Shown here: positions 41,221 through 50,622 of the stretch, piece after piece
How the letters are laid out: each line of letters starts with the position of its first letter
Position numbering within the stretch: the first letter of the stretch is position 1
Assembly (NCBI GenBank): GCA_934771475.1
Contig: CAKVMD010000002.1
Location: forward strand, 43,807 to 107,806
DNA: 64,000 nt
Source: an uncultured Clostridia bacterium
Lineage (GTDB): Bacteria; Bacillota; Clostridia; Christensenellales; UBA1242
Reading direction: 5' to 3'
Translations under genes and position numbers: made by a program
Notes under the pieces: generated by a model
Told to the model about the DNA's origin: nothing
The model's database searches: none
What the model saw: the letters and a program-made list of their open reading frames with translations, nothing else

Positions 41221-42378
41221 ATGAAATTTTTTGATGTTATAGTTTTAGGTGGTGGGGCAAGCGGATGCGTTTGCGCTATTAGCGCAAGGAAAAACAGAAA
41301 AAATGTTGCGATAATCGACAGAGAAAATCGACCTGCAAAGAAAATTTTAGTTACTGGTAACGGAAGATGCAACTTGACAAACAAAAATATGTCAAGTACT
41401 TTTTTTAATCAAAATGTGGATAATTTTTTAAAAAGGTTTTCAAGCGAAGACACTATACAGTTTTTTAATGAAATTGGGCTTGTTTCATACGCGGATGATG
41501 AGGGGCGAGTATACCCCGTTTCAAACAGCGCAAAATCAGTAACCACGGTTTTGGAACTTGCTCTTGAAGAAAGTAAAGTTAAATTTTTTGGCGAAACTGA
41601 AATTGAGAGTATAAAAAAAGAAAACGAAAAATTTTTTATAAAAACAAATAATGGTGAATTTAGCTCCAATAAACTCGTTTATGCATTGGGAGGAAAAAGC
41701 ATCGACTTTGCGAAGGAAGCGTTTGGGATAGAAATCTCTCCTCCTTACGCCAGCCTCGTAGCACTGAAAACATCACCAACTCGCGCTCTTTCAGGAAACA
41801 AGATTTCAAATTGTGCGGTAACACTTCAACTACCTAGCGGTGAAAAATATAAGGATATGGGCGAAGTGCTTTTTAAAGACAGCGGTTTAAGCGGAATATG
41901 CATATTTAATCTTTCAGCGTATCTTGCGAGAGCAAGAAGTTTTAAAGGAACGATTTCTATTGATATTTTTCCAAATAAAAGCGAAAAAGAAGTCGAAAAC
42001 ATTTTATTATCCAGAAAAAGCCTCCCAAGAAAAGTAGATCAGGTTTTTGACGGTTTGCTACTCCCCGCGATAGGTTATGAAATCTTGAATAGACTTAAAT
42101 TAGATGAATCTCGTCCACTGTCAAGTTTGACAGGCGCCGAAATCAGCGCGCTTGCCAAGCTTATCAAAAACCTAACATTTGAGGTTAAAGGCGCCTACGA
42201 CAACAACCAAGTTTTTTCGGGCGGAGTCAAATTGAAGTCGCTAACAGAAAACCTTGAAAGCAAAAAGATAAGCAATCTATACTTTATCGGAGAAGCGTGC
42301 GATGTGGACGGAATATGCGGTGGATATAACTTGCAGTGGGCTTTTACGAGTGGCAAAATTGTGGGAGAAAGTTTATGA
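41221..42378 (+). CDS. BaiN/HI0933-like flavoprotein oxidoreductase
   Basis: A 385-residue FAD-binding protein. N-terminal VLGGGASGCVCAI is the FAD loop; VTGNGRCNLTNKNM and the C-terminal FIGEACDVDGICGGYNLQWAFTSGKIVGESL are the hallmarks of the HI0933/BaiN family. Members include reductases in bile-acid 7-dehydroxylation, but the substrate here cannot be inferred. The stop overlaps the next gene by four bases (ATGA), so the two flavoproteins are made together. Confidence 0.9.
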   Translation: MKFFDVIVLGGGASGCVCAISARKNRKNVAIIDRENRPAKKILVTGNGRCNLTNKNMSSTFFNQNVDNFLKRFSSEDTIQFFNEIGLVSYADDEGRVYPVSNSAKSVTTVLELALEESKVKFFGETEIESIKKENEKFFIKTNNGEFSSNKLVYALGGKSIDFAKEAFGIEISPPYASLVALKTSPTRALSGNKISNCAVTLQLPSGEKYKDMGEVLFKDSGLSGICIFNLSAYLARARSFKGTISIDIFPNKSEKEVENILLSRKSLPRKVDQVFDGLLLPAIGYEILNRLKLDESRPLSSLTGAEISALAKLIKNLTFEVKGAYDNNQVFSGGVKLKSLTENLESKKISNLYFIGEACDVDGICGGYNLQWAFTSGKIVGESL

Positions 42379-43940
42379 TAAAACTTGAAAATTTAAAAAT
42401 TATTCCTCCATTTACTGACGATAAATTGGCGATAATTTGCGCAAAAACGCTTAATTTACCTCAAAAAAGCATAAAAAACATCAAAATTCTAAAAAAATCC
42501 ATTGATGCGAGGCGAAAACCAAACATTTTTTATATTGTTTCGGCCGGCATTGAACTTGAAGAAAATCTTGAAAAAAGATTTGAAAACTTAAAATATGCTG
42601 AGGAAGATTTTTCACTCAGATACACACAAAAGGTTTCCAGCAAGCCACCTGTAATTGTCGGCTTTGGGCCAAGCGGAATGTTTGCCGGACTCGCTTTTGC
42701 CCGAATGGGATTAAAGCCCATAATCTTAGAGCAAGGGAAAAAGGTTGACGAAAGAGAAAAAGATGTCTTGGAATTTTGGGAAAAAGGAAAGTTAAACGCT
42801 TTTTCAAATGTTCAATTTGGAGAAGGTGGCGCTGGCACTTTCAGCGATGGAAAATTAAACAGCAATATTTCAAATCGTCATTGCAAAGCTGTACTACAAG
42901 AATTTGTTAAGTTTGGCGCGCCAAAAGAAATCCTGTACGAAGCCAAGCCTCATATTGGAAGTGATAAACTAAAAGAAGTTGTAAAATCTCTTCGAGAAGA
43001 AATCATATCGCTGGGCGGGCAAATATATTTTAGCCACAAAATGACGGACTTTAAGATTCAAAATAATCATATTGTTTCTGTTACCGCTCTTGACCTTAAC
43101 AGCGAAAAAAGCATAGAAATCGCAACCAATCATCTTTTGCTGTGTGTTGGTCATAGCGGGCGAGATACATTTAAACTTTTATACGACAAAGGCGCAACGC
43201 TAACTCAAAAGCCTTTTGCAATGGGGGTAAGAATTGAGCAAAAGCAAAGCGATATAAACTTTGCTCAATATGGTAAGTGCGCTGACCTCTTGCCACCAGC
43301 CGATTATAAACTGGTAACGCATTTGCCAAGTGGAAGAAGCGTTTTTACATTTTGTATGTGCCCCGGAGGGCAAGTTGTGGCTTCTTCTAGCGAAGAGGGA
43401 AGAATAGTAACCAATGGCATGAGCGAATTTGCCCGCGATAAAGAAAACGCAAACAGCGCGCTACTTGTCAATGTTACGCCAGAAGATTATAATTCCCCTC
43501 ACCCACTTGCTGGGGTTGAATTTCAAGATAGGTATGAGCGCCTTGCTTTCACTCTTGGTGGGAGCAACTACTACGCCCCTGCCGAAAGCGTTGGTGAATT
43601 TTTGGGGAGAAAGACAAAAACGAAAATAAATCCAACTTATCGCCCAAATATCACACTTACAAAAATAGAAAAGTGCTTGCCACCTTTTGTAACGACCGCG
43701 CTTAAAGAGGCTCTTCCCATTTTAAACCAAAAATTAAAAGGTTTTGCGAAAGATGAAAACCTGCTTGTTGCTATTGAATCACGAAGTAGTTGCCCGCTAA
43801 CTATTAATCGTGATGAAAACTATGAATCTTCAATTCGAGGACTTTATCCTGTTGGCGAAGGCGCGGGATATGCGGGAGGAATAATCTCCTCCGCCCAAGA
43901 CGGAATAAAATGCGCTGAAAAGATTTATGAGACTTTGTAA
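42375..43940 (+). CDS. FAD-dependent dehydrogenase (COG2509-like)
   Basis: A 521-residue flavoprotein. An N-terminal 80-residue region precedes the FAD loop VIVGFGPSGMFAGLAFARMG; the segments QFGEGGAGTFSDGKLN, GVRIEQKQ, TFCMCPGGQVVASSSEEGRIVTNGMS and the C-terminal YPVGEGAGYAGGIISSAQDG are typical of the uncharacterised COG2509 dehydrogenases. The frame could be drawn from 42336, but ATG at 42375 with GGGAGAAAG fits and overlaps the previous stop. Substrate unknown; pairing with a BaiN-like flavoprotein suggests related redox chemistry. Confidence 0.9.
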   Translation: MIKLENLKIIPPFTDDKLAIICAKTLNLPQKSIKNIKILKKSIDARRKPNIFYIVSAGIELEENLEKRFENLKYAEEDFSLRYTQKVSSKPPVIVGFGPSGMFAGLAFARMGLKPIILEQGKKVDEREKDVLEFWEKGKLNAFSNVQFGEGGAGTFSDGKLNSNISNRHCKAVLQEFVKFGAPKEILYEAKPHIGSDKLKEVVKSLREEIISLGGQIYFSHKMTDFKIQNNHIVSVTALDLNSEKSIEIATNHLLLCVGHSGRDTFKLLYDKGATLTQKPFAMGVRIEQKQSDINFAQYGKCADLLPPADYKLVTHLPSGRSVFTFCMCPGGQVVASSSEEGRIVTNGMSEFARDKENANSALLVNVTPEDYNSPHPLAGVEFQDRYERLAFTLGGSNYYAPAESVGEFLGRKTKTKINPTYRPNITLTKIEKCLPPFVTTALKEALPILNQKLKGFAKDENLLVAIESRSSCPLTINRDENYESSIRGLYPVGEGAGYAGGIISSAQDGIKCAEKIYETL

Positions 43941-44025
43941 ACTCCTCTTATAATTAGATTTTTTCGCAAAAAATTCACATTTTTTATTAAATTCTCACAA
44001 ACTACAGTTAATTTTTAAGATTTCC

Positions 44026-44060
44026 ATAAAAAAAGATTATCAATTAGATAATCTTTTTTG
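44026..44060 (+). terminator. Terminator of the flavoprotein pair
   Basis: AAAAAAGATTATC pairs with GATAATCTTTTTT around a five-base loop, 90 bases after the stop. Confidence 0.85.
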
Positions 44061-44167
44061 TTTTTTCTTCTTTTTTAATTGTCAGTTCAAAACAAGAGTT
44101 ATACAATGTGTTTATAGGTTTTAAAATTTTAGGTTGAGAATATGTTGGCATCTTGTATGAACGGCGA

Positions 44168-46525
44168 CTAATCTTCCCACTTCCAATTTACAACTTCTGG
44201 CATATCGACACCATACTTTGCAATATATTTTATATGTTTATCAAGAAGTCTATCCATTTCGTCAAGAACCTCTGAATATTTTTCTTGAAGATTAAGTTTA
44301 TTGATAATCGCCTTTACAAGGTGATAACGGTCAATCTTGTTTTGCACTCTTATATCAAATGCGGTCGTGATTGTCCCCTCTTCTTCATAACCATGAATTT
44401 CTAGATTTTTATTTTTTCTTGACATTAAAAGACCATGAACAAATTTTTGGTAACCATGGAAATTGAAAATGATAGGTTTGTTTTTAGTAAAAATCTTATC
44501 AAATTCAGCCTCGGTTAGACCATGAGGATGAGCCGAATTTGATTGCAACTTCATTATGTCCACAATATTCACAAATCTCACCTTAACATCAGGCATAAAC
44601 TTTTTCACAAGCGTTACACAGGCAAGCGCCTCAATCGTTGGGGTGTCTCCTGCGCACGCCAAAACAAGGTCAGGATTTTCTTCTTCTGCGCAAGTTGAAG
44701 CCCACTGCCAAATTGAAAGTCCTTTGGTGCAATGTTCAACCGCTTCATCGATATTAAGCCACTGATAAGATGGGTGCTTTGATGCAACAATAACATTAAT
44801 ATAGTTTTTGCTTGCTTGGCAATGGTCATAGCAAGAAAGCAAACAGTTTGCATCTGGTGGAAGATAAATTCTTACAATTTCCGATTTTTTGTTAGACAAA
44901 TGGTCTAGAAGTCCAGGCTCTTGATGTGTATAACCATTGTGGTCTTGTTGCCAAATATTTGAAGTTAGAACTAGATTCAAGGAGGAAATTGGTGCCCGCC
45001 AAGGGAGCGCCCTTGTTATTTTTAGCCACTTAGCGTGCTGACTTATCATAGAGTCAACAACTCTTGCAAACGCTTCATAAGTTACAAAAACACCATGTCT
45101 TCCAGTCAAAATATACCCTTCAAGCCAACCTTCGCAAGCATGTTCGCTTAAAAATGAATCCATAACGCGCCCGTCAGGAGCAAGAAAGTCATCGGTTTTA
45201 TAAATCGTCTCTTGGAAATTTCTGTTTTCCACTTCAAAAACGCTTCCAATGCGGTTGGAGTTGGCTTCATCTGGGCTAAAAATGCGATAATTATGGTTAT
45301 CTTTATTTAAAACAAAAATATCACGCATATATTTGCCTAGTTCAAGCATATCTTGCTTTTTAACTTTACCATGCCCTTCGGTGTCGACTGCGTAGTCATA
45401 AATATTAGGCAAAATCAAATCTTTTAAAAGAAGCCCTCCGTTTGTAACGGGGTTTGCGGAAATTCTTTTATTCCCCTTTGGCAAAATATCCTTAATCTCT
45501 TGCAAAAGGCGGTAGTTTTCGTCAAAAAGTTCACTCGCATGGTAACTTTCAAGCCACCTTTTCAATATTTCAAAATGCCCTTCTTCGTCAAGAGTGATTG
45601 GAACTTGGTGCGCCCTATATGAACCTTCCATTGGTTTTCCGTCTACAAATTTTGGTGCTGTCCACCCCTTTGGTGTGCGAAGAACAATCATTGGCCAAAT
45701 AGGACGACTATTTAACCTTCCATCTCTTGCCAATGTTTGCACTCTTTTTATCTCTTCAATGCACTTATCCATGGCTTTTGCCATTATAAGGTGCATTTTT
45801 TTGACATCTTCCCCTTCAACAAAGATTGGGTTCCAGCCATAACCTTTTAGTAAATATTCAAGTTCTTTTTTAGGCATACGCGACATCACAGTCGGCCCAG
45901 AAATTTTGTATCCATTTAAGTGCAATATTGGAAGCACTGCACCATCGGTTTTAGGATTTAGAAATTTATTTAAATGCCAAGATGTCGCAAGAGGGCCAGT
46001 CTCAGCCTCACCATCGCCTACAACAACGGTTGCAATAAGGTCTTTGTTGTCAAGCACCGCGCCCATTCCGTGAAGGAGGCTATAACCAAGTTCCCCGCCT
46101 TCATGCATTGACCCCGGCGTTTCGGGAGCAACATGGCTTGAAACTCCACATGGGAAAGAAAATTGTTTACATAGTTTAGTCATTCCCTTTTCATCTTCAC
46201 TAACTTCTGGATAAACCTCGCTATAACGCCCCTCCAAATAACTATTGGCAATGAAAAAGTTTCCACCATGCCCGGGACCTGAAATATAAATCATGTTGAG
46301 GTCATACTTGCAAATAACCCTATCTAAATGTGCATATATGAAATTTTGACCAGGAACAGTTCCCCAATGCCCGACTATTTTTTTCTTTATTTGCGAGCGA
46401 GTCAATGGTTCTCTCAAAAGTGGATTTTTAAGAAGATAAAGTTGGGCAACTGAAAGATAGTTTGTTGCACGAAGATATTTATCTAAAAGTTCAAAATATT
46501 TTTTGCTATCATAAAAAGATTTCAC
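44168..46525 (-). CDS. xfp: Phosphoketolase (xylulose-5-P/fructose-6-P)
   Basis: A 785-residue thiamine-diphosphate enzyme that splits xylulose-5-phosphate or fructose-6-phosphate with phosphate to acetyl phosphate, the key step of heterofermentative and bifid-type sugar use. Seen: GHWGTVPGQNFIYAHL, ISGPGHGG, the TPP motif VVGDGEAETGPLATSWHLNKF, HVNGYK-like ILHLNGYKISGPTV, and QDHNGYTHQEPGLLDH. Length agrees with Xfp. The start is GTG at 46525 with GAGGTGAT about seven bases upstream. Single gene, no sugar genes next to it. Confidence 0.96.
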   Translation of the reverse strand: MKSFYDSKKYFELLDKYLRATNYLSVAQLYLLKNPLLREPLTRSQIKKKIVGHWGTVPGQNFIYAHLDRVICKYDLNMIYISGPGHGGNFFIANSYLEGRYSEVYPEVSEDEKGMTKLCKQFSFPCGVSSHVAPETPGSMHEGGELGYSLLHGMGAVLDNKDLIATVVVGDGEAETGPLATSWHLNKFLNPKTDGAVLPILHLNGYKISGPTVMSRMPKKELEYLLKGYGWNPIFVEGEDVKKMHLIMAKAMDKCIEEIKRVQTLARDGRLNSRPIWPMIVLRTPKGWTAPKFVDGKPMEGSYRAHQVPITLDEEGHFEILKRWLESYHASELFDENYRLLQEIKDILPKGNKRISANPVTNGGLLLKDLILPNIYDYAVDTEGHGKVKKQDMLELGKYMRDIFVLNKDNHNYRIFSPDEANSNRIGSVFEVENRNFQETIYKTDDFLAPDGRVMDSFLSEHACEGWLEGYILTGRHGVFVTYEAFARVVDSMISQHAKWLKITRALPWRAPISSLNLVLTSNIWQQDHNGYTHQEPGLLDHLSNKKSEIVRIYLPPDANCLLSCYDHCQASKNYINVIVASKHPSYQWLNIDEAVEHCTKGLSIWQWASTCAEEENPDLVLACAGDTPTIEALACVTLVKKFMPDVKVRFVNIVDIMKLQSNSAHPHGLTEAEFDKIFTKNKPIIFNFHGYQKFVHGLLMSRKNKNLEIHGYEEEGTITTAFDIRVQNKIDRYHLVKAIINKLNLQEKYSEVLDEMDRLLDKHIKYIAKYGVDMPEVVNWKWED

Positions 46526-46905
46526 TATTTATCACCTCAATTTTATTATACAATTATTATACATAATTTAATTTTATTAACAAAACAAAGATTATACATT
46601 TTAAAAGAGAAATTTAATTTTTATTTATTTTATACCGCCCCATAAACAATTTTATAAATAGTGCTGAAAAAATTGAGAACCGCTGACTAAAATTTTAAAG
46701 TTGACCACCCCCAAAATTTCCCTTTAATGGAATTTATCATCAGGTGCCCCATGTCGCAATAAACCCTCGCATCATAAGACCAGTAATTTAAAACAAATAA
46801 TTTAAAACAAACAAAAAACGCCATCGATGGCGTTTTTTGTGATAATTTAAGATTTTCTACATATTTTTTGCTAAAAAACTTAAAATTTTGATGATTTTTA
46901 TAAAA
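46526..46905. other. Intergenic region between rnr-like and xfp genes
   Basis: About 380 bases. It holds the terminator at 46813-46838; the rest is A/T-rich with no convincing ORF or promoter pair that I can support. Confidence 0.5.
46813..46838 (-). terminator. Terminator after the RNB-domain nuclease gene
   Basis: AAAAAACGCCATCGATGGCG followed by T6: a continuous 26-base palindrome with T-runs on both strands. Confidence 0.85.
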
Positions 46906-48735
46906 TTATTCTCTTTCGCTAGGGTCAAAGTCCCTTTCAAATCGCAAGGCTCGCTCCCTCATTTTTGCTTTTTGTTTGGAAAGTTTGCGTCTTTCAAAGC
47001 GCTCGCGCTGTGAATGATATTCTTCTCTATCTTCTCCAGCATGACGGCTTCTAGAATATAAAACATGACCGGATATTGTTAAATCATCGTTTACTTGCAC
47101 TAAAAGTTTTTCTTTTTGTCCAAGAGAGGCAATAACATCTCCATAAAGACTAAATCCCCATTTTTCTTGTTCAATATATAGCCCATTAGAAAATTCCTCT
47201 ATTGGAACATTTATCCTAAATCCTGTCTCATCGTCTTCAAAAATGCAGTATCCATTTTTACTATAATCAAAGTCGCAAAGAGTGGCGTTAATCATGCGCC
47301 CTTCACTATAATAGTGGCTGGCAAGAATTGAGTTAAAGTCAATTTCTGCTTTATCAACTTCCTCGCAAGTAAAGTTTGACTGTTTTGCGACCTTTTCTAC
47401 TAATGAGGCCGAAAGTGGTTTCTTGCCTTGAATGAAAGCAAGGATATTTTTTATATTCACATAATCAGTAATTCTTCGTATTGGGGAAGTAATGTGCATA
47501 TAGCAATCACTTTGAAGCCCAAAATGAGAATATTCATATACGCGCCCATTTATGCTGTCAGAGGCAACGGTTTTTGTGAGTTGTGGCGAACTTTTTGCTC
47601 TGGCCTGTATACGAGAAAGAAACTTTCTATACACATCGTTTTTCGCACCGTTTTCACTTTTAACAAGGTCGAAAATGCGGTTGAAAGTTCCGGGCGTAAC
47701 TTCCGAAACAGCATCAATTTTTTCTTCAAAACCATAAAGAGGCATTGTTTGCAAAAGTTTTACTAGGGAAACAATATCTTCACCACCATTATTGCCGTTA
47801 GGCGAGGCGTGCATTCTGTAAATAACATCCAAATTCTTTTGTTGAGCAAACCTTGCATTTGCTTCGTTTGTCATAATCATGAACGCTTCAATCACATCTT
47901 GATAATAAAGTCTTTCTTCTGTTTCAACCTTTATTTGTCCGTCTTCAATAGTTATTAATCTTTCTTTTTCGTCTGGAAAACGAACCATATCTCGGCAAGC
48001 AAAGCCATATCTTATTGCATCGGAAACTATTTGCCCTAATATCACTTGGCAATAAACAGCTTCATTTAAAATTTCTTTTCTTAATTGTTGAGTTTTGCCG
48101 TCAATAATGGCTTGGGCTTCATTGTAAGACAGTTTTGCCCTGCTTCTTACGACCGCTTCCATAATTTTTGGCTCGCCTTTTTGTCTGCCCGTTACTGGGT
48201 CAATCACAATTTTTGTAACAAAGGCAAGTCTATCTTCCCCCGGCTTCAAGGAGCAAAGGTTGTCGCTGAGTTGTTCTGGCAAAATGTTGTAGGCTTTGAA
48301 AGGGCTATACATAGTGTAGCCACCCTTAAAGTAAACCTGTCCAATACTTTGCAATTCTTCGTCCTGTAAGTCATCCTCTGTCAAATCAAAATATCTTGGA
48401 ACATCGGCAATCGCTGTATAAAGAATATAATCGCCATTTTTAGCAATTTCACAATAAACTGCGTCATCCATATCTTTGCAACCTTGTGGGTCGACAGTTA
48501 TAAAGTCGAGGTTGCGAAGGTCATCAATAATATCCCCGTTTGGAAGTTTAACTTTACCTGTGCCACACTCTTCAAACTCAACCTTTTTAGGAAGCGCATC
48601 TATTTGCTCTTTTAAGGACTTAGGACAATTATCACCCCATAAATCGCGCGCAATTCCGCCATGTTGGGCAACTGCGTCATCAAATTCTTTTAAAATGGTT
48701 TCTTTTATAAGTTGATTTGGAGTTTCAATAGTCAT
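46906..48735 (-). CDS. RNase II/R-type exoribonuclease (RNB domain)
   Basis: A 609-residue 3'-5' exoribonuclease. The RNB core is visible as FITVDPQGCKDMDDAVYCE (metal Asp cluster, equivalent to D-P-x-x-x-x-D-x-D-D), TAIADVPRYF, LPEQLSDNLCSLKPGEDRLAFV, and YSHFGLQSDCYMHITSPIRRITDYVN. The usual cold-shock N-terminal domains are reduced to a short region and a clear S1 domain is not seen at the basic, Arg/Glu-rich C-terminus (KQKAKMRERALRFE), so it is shorter than RNase R. ATG at 48735 has AAGAGG before it. Confidence 0.9.
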   Translation of the reverse strand: MTIETPNQLIKETILKEFDDAVAQHGGIARDLWGDNCPKSLKEQIDALPKKVEFEECGTGKVKLPNGDIIDDLRNLDFITVDPQGCKDMDDAVYCEIAKNGDYILYTAIADVPRYFDLTEDDLQDEELQSIGQVYFKGGYTMYSPFKAYNILPEQLSDNLCSLKPGEDRLAFVTKIVIDPVTGRQKGEPKIMEAVVRSRAKLSYNEAQAIIDGKTQQLRKEILNEAVYCQVILGQIVSDAIRYGFACRDMVRFPDEKERLITIEDGQIKVETEERLYYQDVIEAFMIMTNEANARFAQQKNLDVIYRMHASPNGNNGGEDIVSLVKLLQTMPLYGFEEKIDAVSEVTPGTFNRIFDLVKSENGAKNDVYRKFLSRIQARAKSSPQLTKTVASDSINGRVYEYSHFGLQSDCYMHITSPIRRITDYVNIKNILAFIQGKKPLSASLVEKVAKQSNFTCEEVDKAEIDFNSILASHYYSEGRMINATLCDFDYSKNGYCIFEDDETGFRINVPIEEFSNGLYIEQEKWGFSLYGDVIASLGQKEKLLVQVNDDLTISGHVLYSRSRHAGEDREEYHSQRERFERRKLSKQKAKMRERALRFERDFDPSERE

Positions 48736-48832
48736 AATGCCTCTTTTATAGTTAAAGTTTAATATATTCGACAAAATTATTCAATACTTTTTTTCAAAAT
48801 TTTTGTGATTTTTTTAATTTTATTTATCTTAC

Positions 48833-48861
48833 TTGAATTTTTTAAAAAGATATGCTATAAT
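48833..48861 (+). promoter_or_regulatory. Strong extended -10 promoter of the large ncRNA
   Basis: TTGAAT (48833-48838), 17-base spacer ending TGC, TATAAT (48856-48861). The expected start, about 48868, coincides with the first base of the closing helix of the RNA. Confidence 0.88.
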
Positions 48862-48867
48862 TTATAT

Positions 48868-49422
48868 AGAAGATGCAGTATTCTAGTCATCTTGTCATGT
48901 TAGGAAGACGAAATTTTATGGCGTCGATTGGCATATCTGTGAAGTTTCTGGTGCTTGCTTTGGTTGCCCAAACTGGGGCTGGTGCTGGGAGTTAAGATTA
49001 TTGGGCGAGCTATAACGGCATATAGCAGATGACCCAATTTTCGTGGAGACCTGAAAGGGTGCAAAATTTATTTTTCCACTCTCCAGGAGAACCTGCATTG
49101 CGGTAAAAGTCGTGTGCAGCGTAGCCTACTTTGCGTGATTATATGGGAATAAGGTTTCATCAAGATTTATTCGCGCGCGAGAACAAATCTTGCCTTGCCT
49201 TTGAAACTATGATTGCAAAACAAGGGAATAACATAGATGGGTGTTAAGGAAAACTTCTAGACTGTTGCATTTGCAAGTATTATAGGGATTATAGTGTGTG
49301 CTGAGTGGCGATTCGGTGTTGCGCCTCGCTTAAAAGGAAACTGCTGTTTCGGCGACGAACAGTGTGGGGACGGGAAATCCGACCGAACCTATGACACAAG
49401 GTTTACTTATAATGCTGTCTTC
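48868..49422 (+). ncRNA. Large structured non-coding RNA (OLE-like candidate, unproven)
   Basis: No protein frame accounts for these 555 bases, which have a sigma-A promoter at one end and a terminator at the other. The ends pair: GAAGA (48869-48873) with TCTTC, and CAGTATT (48876-48882) with AATGCTG, right arm 49411-49422. Inner helices visible by eye: GCCCAA/TTGGGC, GCTATA/TATAGC, AAGATTT/AAATCTT inside GGTTTCA/TGAAACT, GTGGCG/CGCCTC-type, CTGTT/AACAG. It does not show tmRNA, RNase P or 6S landmarks. Size and the adjacent membrane protein resemble OLE RNA, which partners with the membrane protein OapA; ROOL is another large RNA of similar length. Class assignment needs a covariance search. 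Confidence 0.8.
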
Positions 49423-49423
49423 A

Positions 49424-49452
49424 AAAGAGTCTCATCAGGGGCTCTTTTTTTG
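49424..49452 (+). terminator. Terminator of the large ncRNA
   Basis: AAAGAGTCTC pairs with GGGGCTCTTT around AUCA, a ten-base stem followed by seven T. Confidence 0.92.
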
Positions 49453-49559
49453 TTTGTGTAAAATCTTGAAATTTTAATAAAAATATGCTAATATATATAC
49501 TAATACGAAAGCATAAGGCATAAATAAAGCTAAAAACTTTCAATACACTAAATTAATGA

Positions 49560-49602
49560 GGGAGTTTTCATTCAAGCGCTGGTTATTTGAATGGAAACTC
49601 CC
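49560..49602 (+). promoter_or_regulatory. Long leader hairpin before the membrane-protein gene
   Basis: GGGAGTTTTCATTCAA pairs base by base (one G-U) with TTGAATGGAAACTCCC around an 11-base loop. It lies directly upstream of the ribosome site and is not followed by T, so it looks like a regulatory or processing hairpin, not a terminator. Confidence 0.75.
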
Positions 49603-49622
49603 CTAAAAGGAGTAAAACTAAC

Positions 49623-50405
49623 ATGAACCCCTGCCCGAGGAAGAAAAAAATTAAGGGAAAAGTCAAAAATCATTCTGCAATAAAGTGGCCACTTGCAGTG
49701 CTTGCAATTTCATTTGCTATATGTATGTGCTTTGGTGTGCTGAGCGAAATCTCGTTATCTAGCGCAGGAATTGCAGTGTCAATAGTGGTGATACTTGTCT
49801 TTGTTTTTATTGCAATAGTTGCGGATATGCTGAGCGTTGCAATCACCGCTTGTGATATGAAACCTTTTAGGGCTATGGCATCAAAAAAAGTGCGCGGAGC
49901 AAAGGACGCAATTAAATTAAAGAAAAACGCTGACAGGGTTGCGAGTATTTTTGGTGATATAGTGGGTGATGTATGCGGTATTTTATCGGGTGCGGCTGGC
50001 GCAACAGTTACAAGCGCCATAATAACCAACAAAATCACTGGATTTTGGGGAATTGTTATCGCTTCCCTTGTGTCGGCAGTAATAGCAGCCATAACTATTT
50101 CAGGAAAAGCCTTTATGAAACGCTATTCCATGGACCATGCGGAGGCAATCGTGATGCGCTTTGCAAAATTTTTAAGCTTCTTCCACTCAAATAAAGATAA
50201 ACAAAAATCTAAAAAGGCTAAAAAGGAAAACAGCGAAGTTCAAAAACAAATCGATGAACCCGAAAAAGCAATCAACATTGGAGAAACAAAAATAGAAGCC
50301 CAAAAGGCAGAAACTGACGAAACTATCCCAATTTCATCAAACACGACTATTGACGAAACTTTGCCTAGGGATAATAATTCTATGCAAGCAGAAACTGAAG
50401 AGTAA
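49623..50405 (+). CDS. Four-span membrane protein next to the large ncRNA (OapA-like candidate)
   Basis: A 260-residue protein. Hydrophobic segments lie at about residues 20-40 (LAVLAISFAICMCFGVL), 46-75 (IAVSIVVILVFVFIAIVA), 112-133 (IVGDVCGILSGAAGATVTSA) and 137-157 (WGIVIASLVSAVIAAITISG), with a basic loop between spans 2 and 3 (ACDMKPFRAMASKKVRGAKD). The final 80 residues are a highly charged, Glu/Lys-rich tail likely disordered. The loop layout recalls CNNM/DUF21 ion transporters, by eye only. GGAG precedes the ATG at 49623. It is the first gene after the large ncRNA, and RNA-binding would fit the basic loop and tail, but this is inference. Confidence 0.7.
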   Translation: MNPCPRKKKIKGKVKNHSAIKWPLAVLAISFAICMCFGVLSEISLSSAGIAVSIVVILVFVFIAIVADMLSVAITACDMKPFRAMASKKVRGAKDAIKLKKNADRVASIFGDIVGDVCGILSGAAGATVTSAIITNKITGFWGIVIASLVSAVIAAITISGKAFMKRYSMDHAEAIVMRFAKFLSFFHSNKDKQKSKKAKKENSEVQKQIDEPEKAINIGETKIEAQKAETDETIPISSNTTIDETLPRDNNSMQAETEE

Positions 50406-50475
50406 CTTCGTAACAAGTAAAAAACGTCCAATTATCACTATACCTCGATTAAACAAAATAATGTTTACGCCAAAC

Positions 50476-50521
50476 AAAAAAAGACATACATTAAGTTTTT
50501 TATACAATGTATGTCTTTTTT
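50476..50521 (+). terminator. Terminator of the membrane-protein gene
   Basis: AAAAAAGACATACATT pairs perfectly with AATGTATGTCTTTTTT; T-runs on both strands. Confidence 0.88.
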
Positions 50522-50622
50522 AATTGCCCGAAAGACTTCACAAGTGAAATGAGCGTTTTTTTGCAAACAAAAATTTCACAAGCAAAGGACATGATTTTAT
50601 TATAGATTTTAAAGTAAAAACC

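Noticed and set aside
48868..49422. tmRNA or RNase P RNA
   Set aside because: No tag-peptide frame, no tRNA-like 3' end with TTCGA, and no GAGGAAAGTCC-type RNase P core.
49670..50092. 140-codon minus-strand frame
   Set aside because: It is antisense to the four-span membrane protein gene, which has a ribosome site, a leader hairpin and a terminator.
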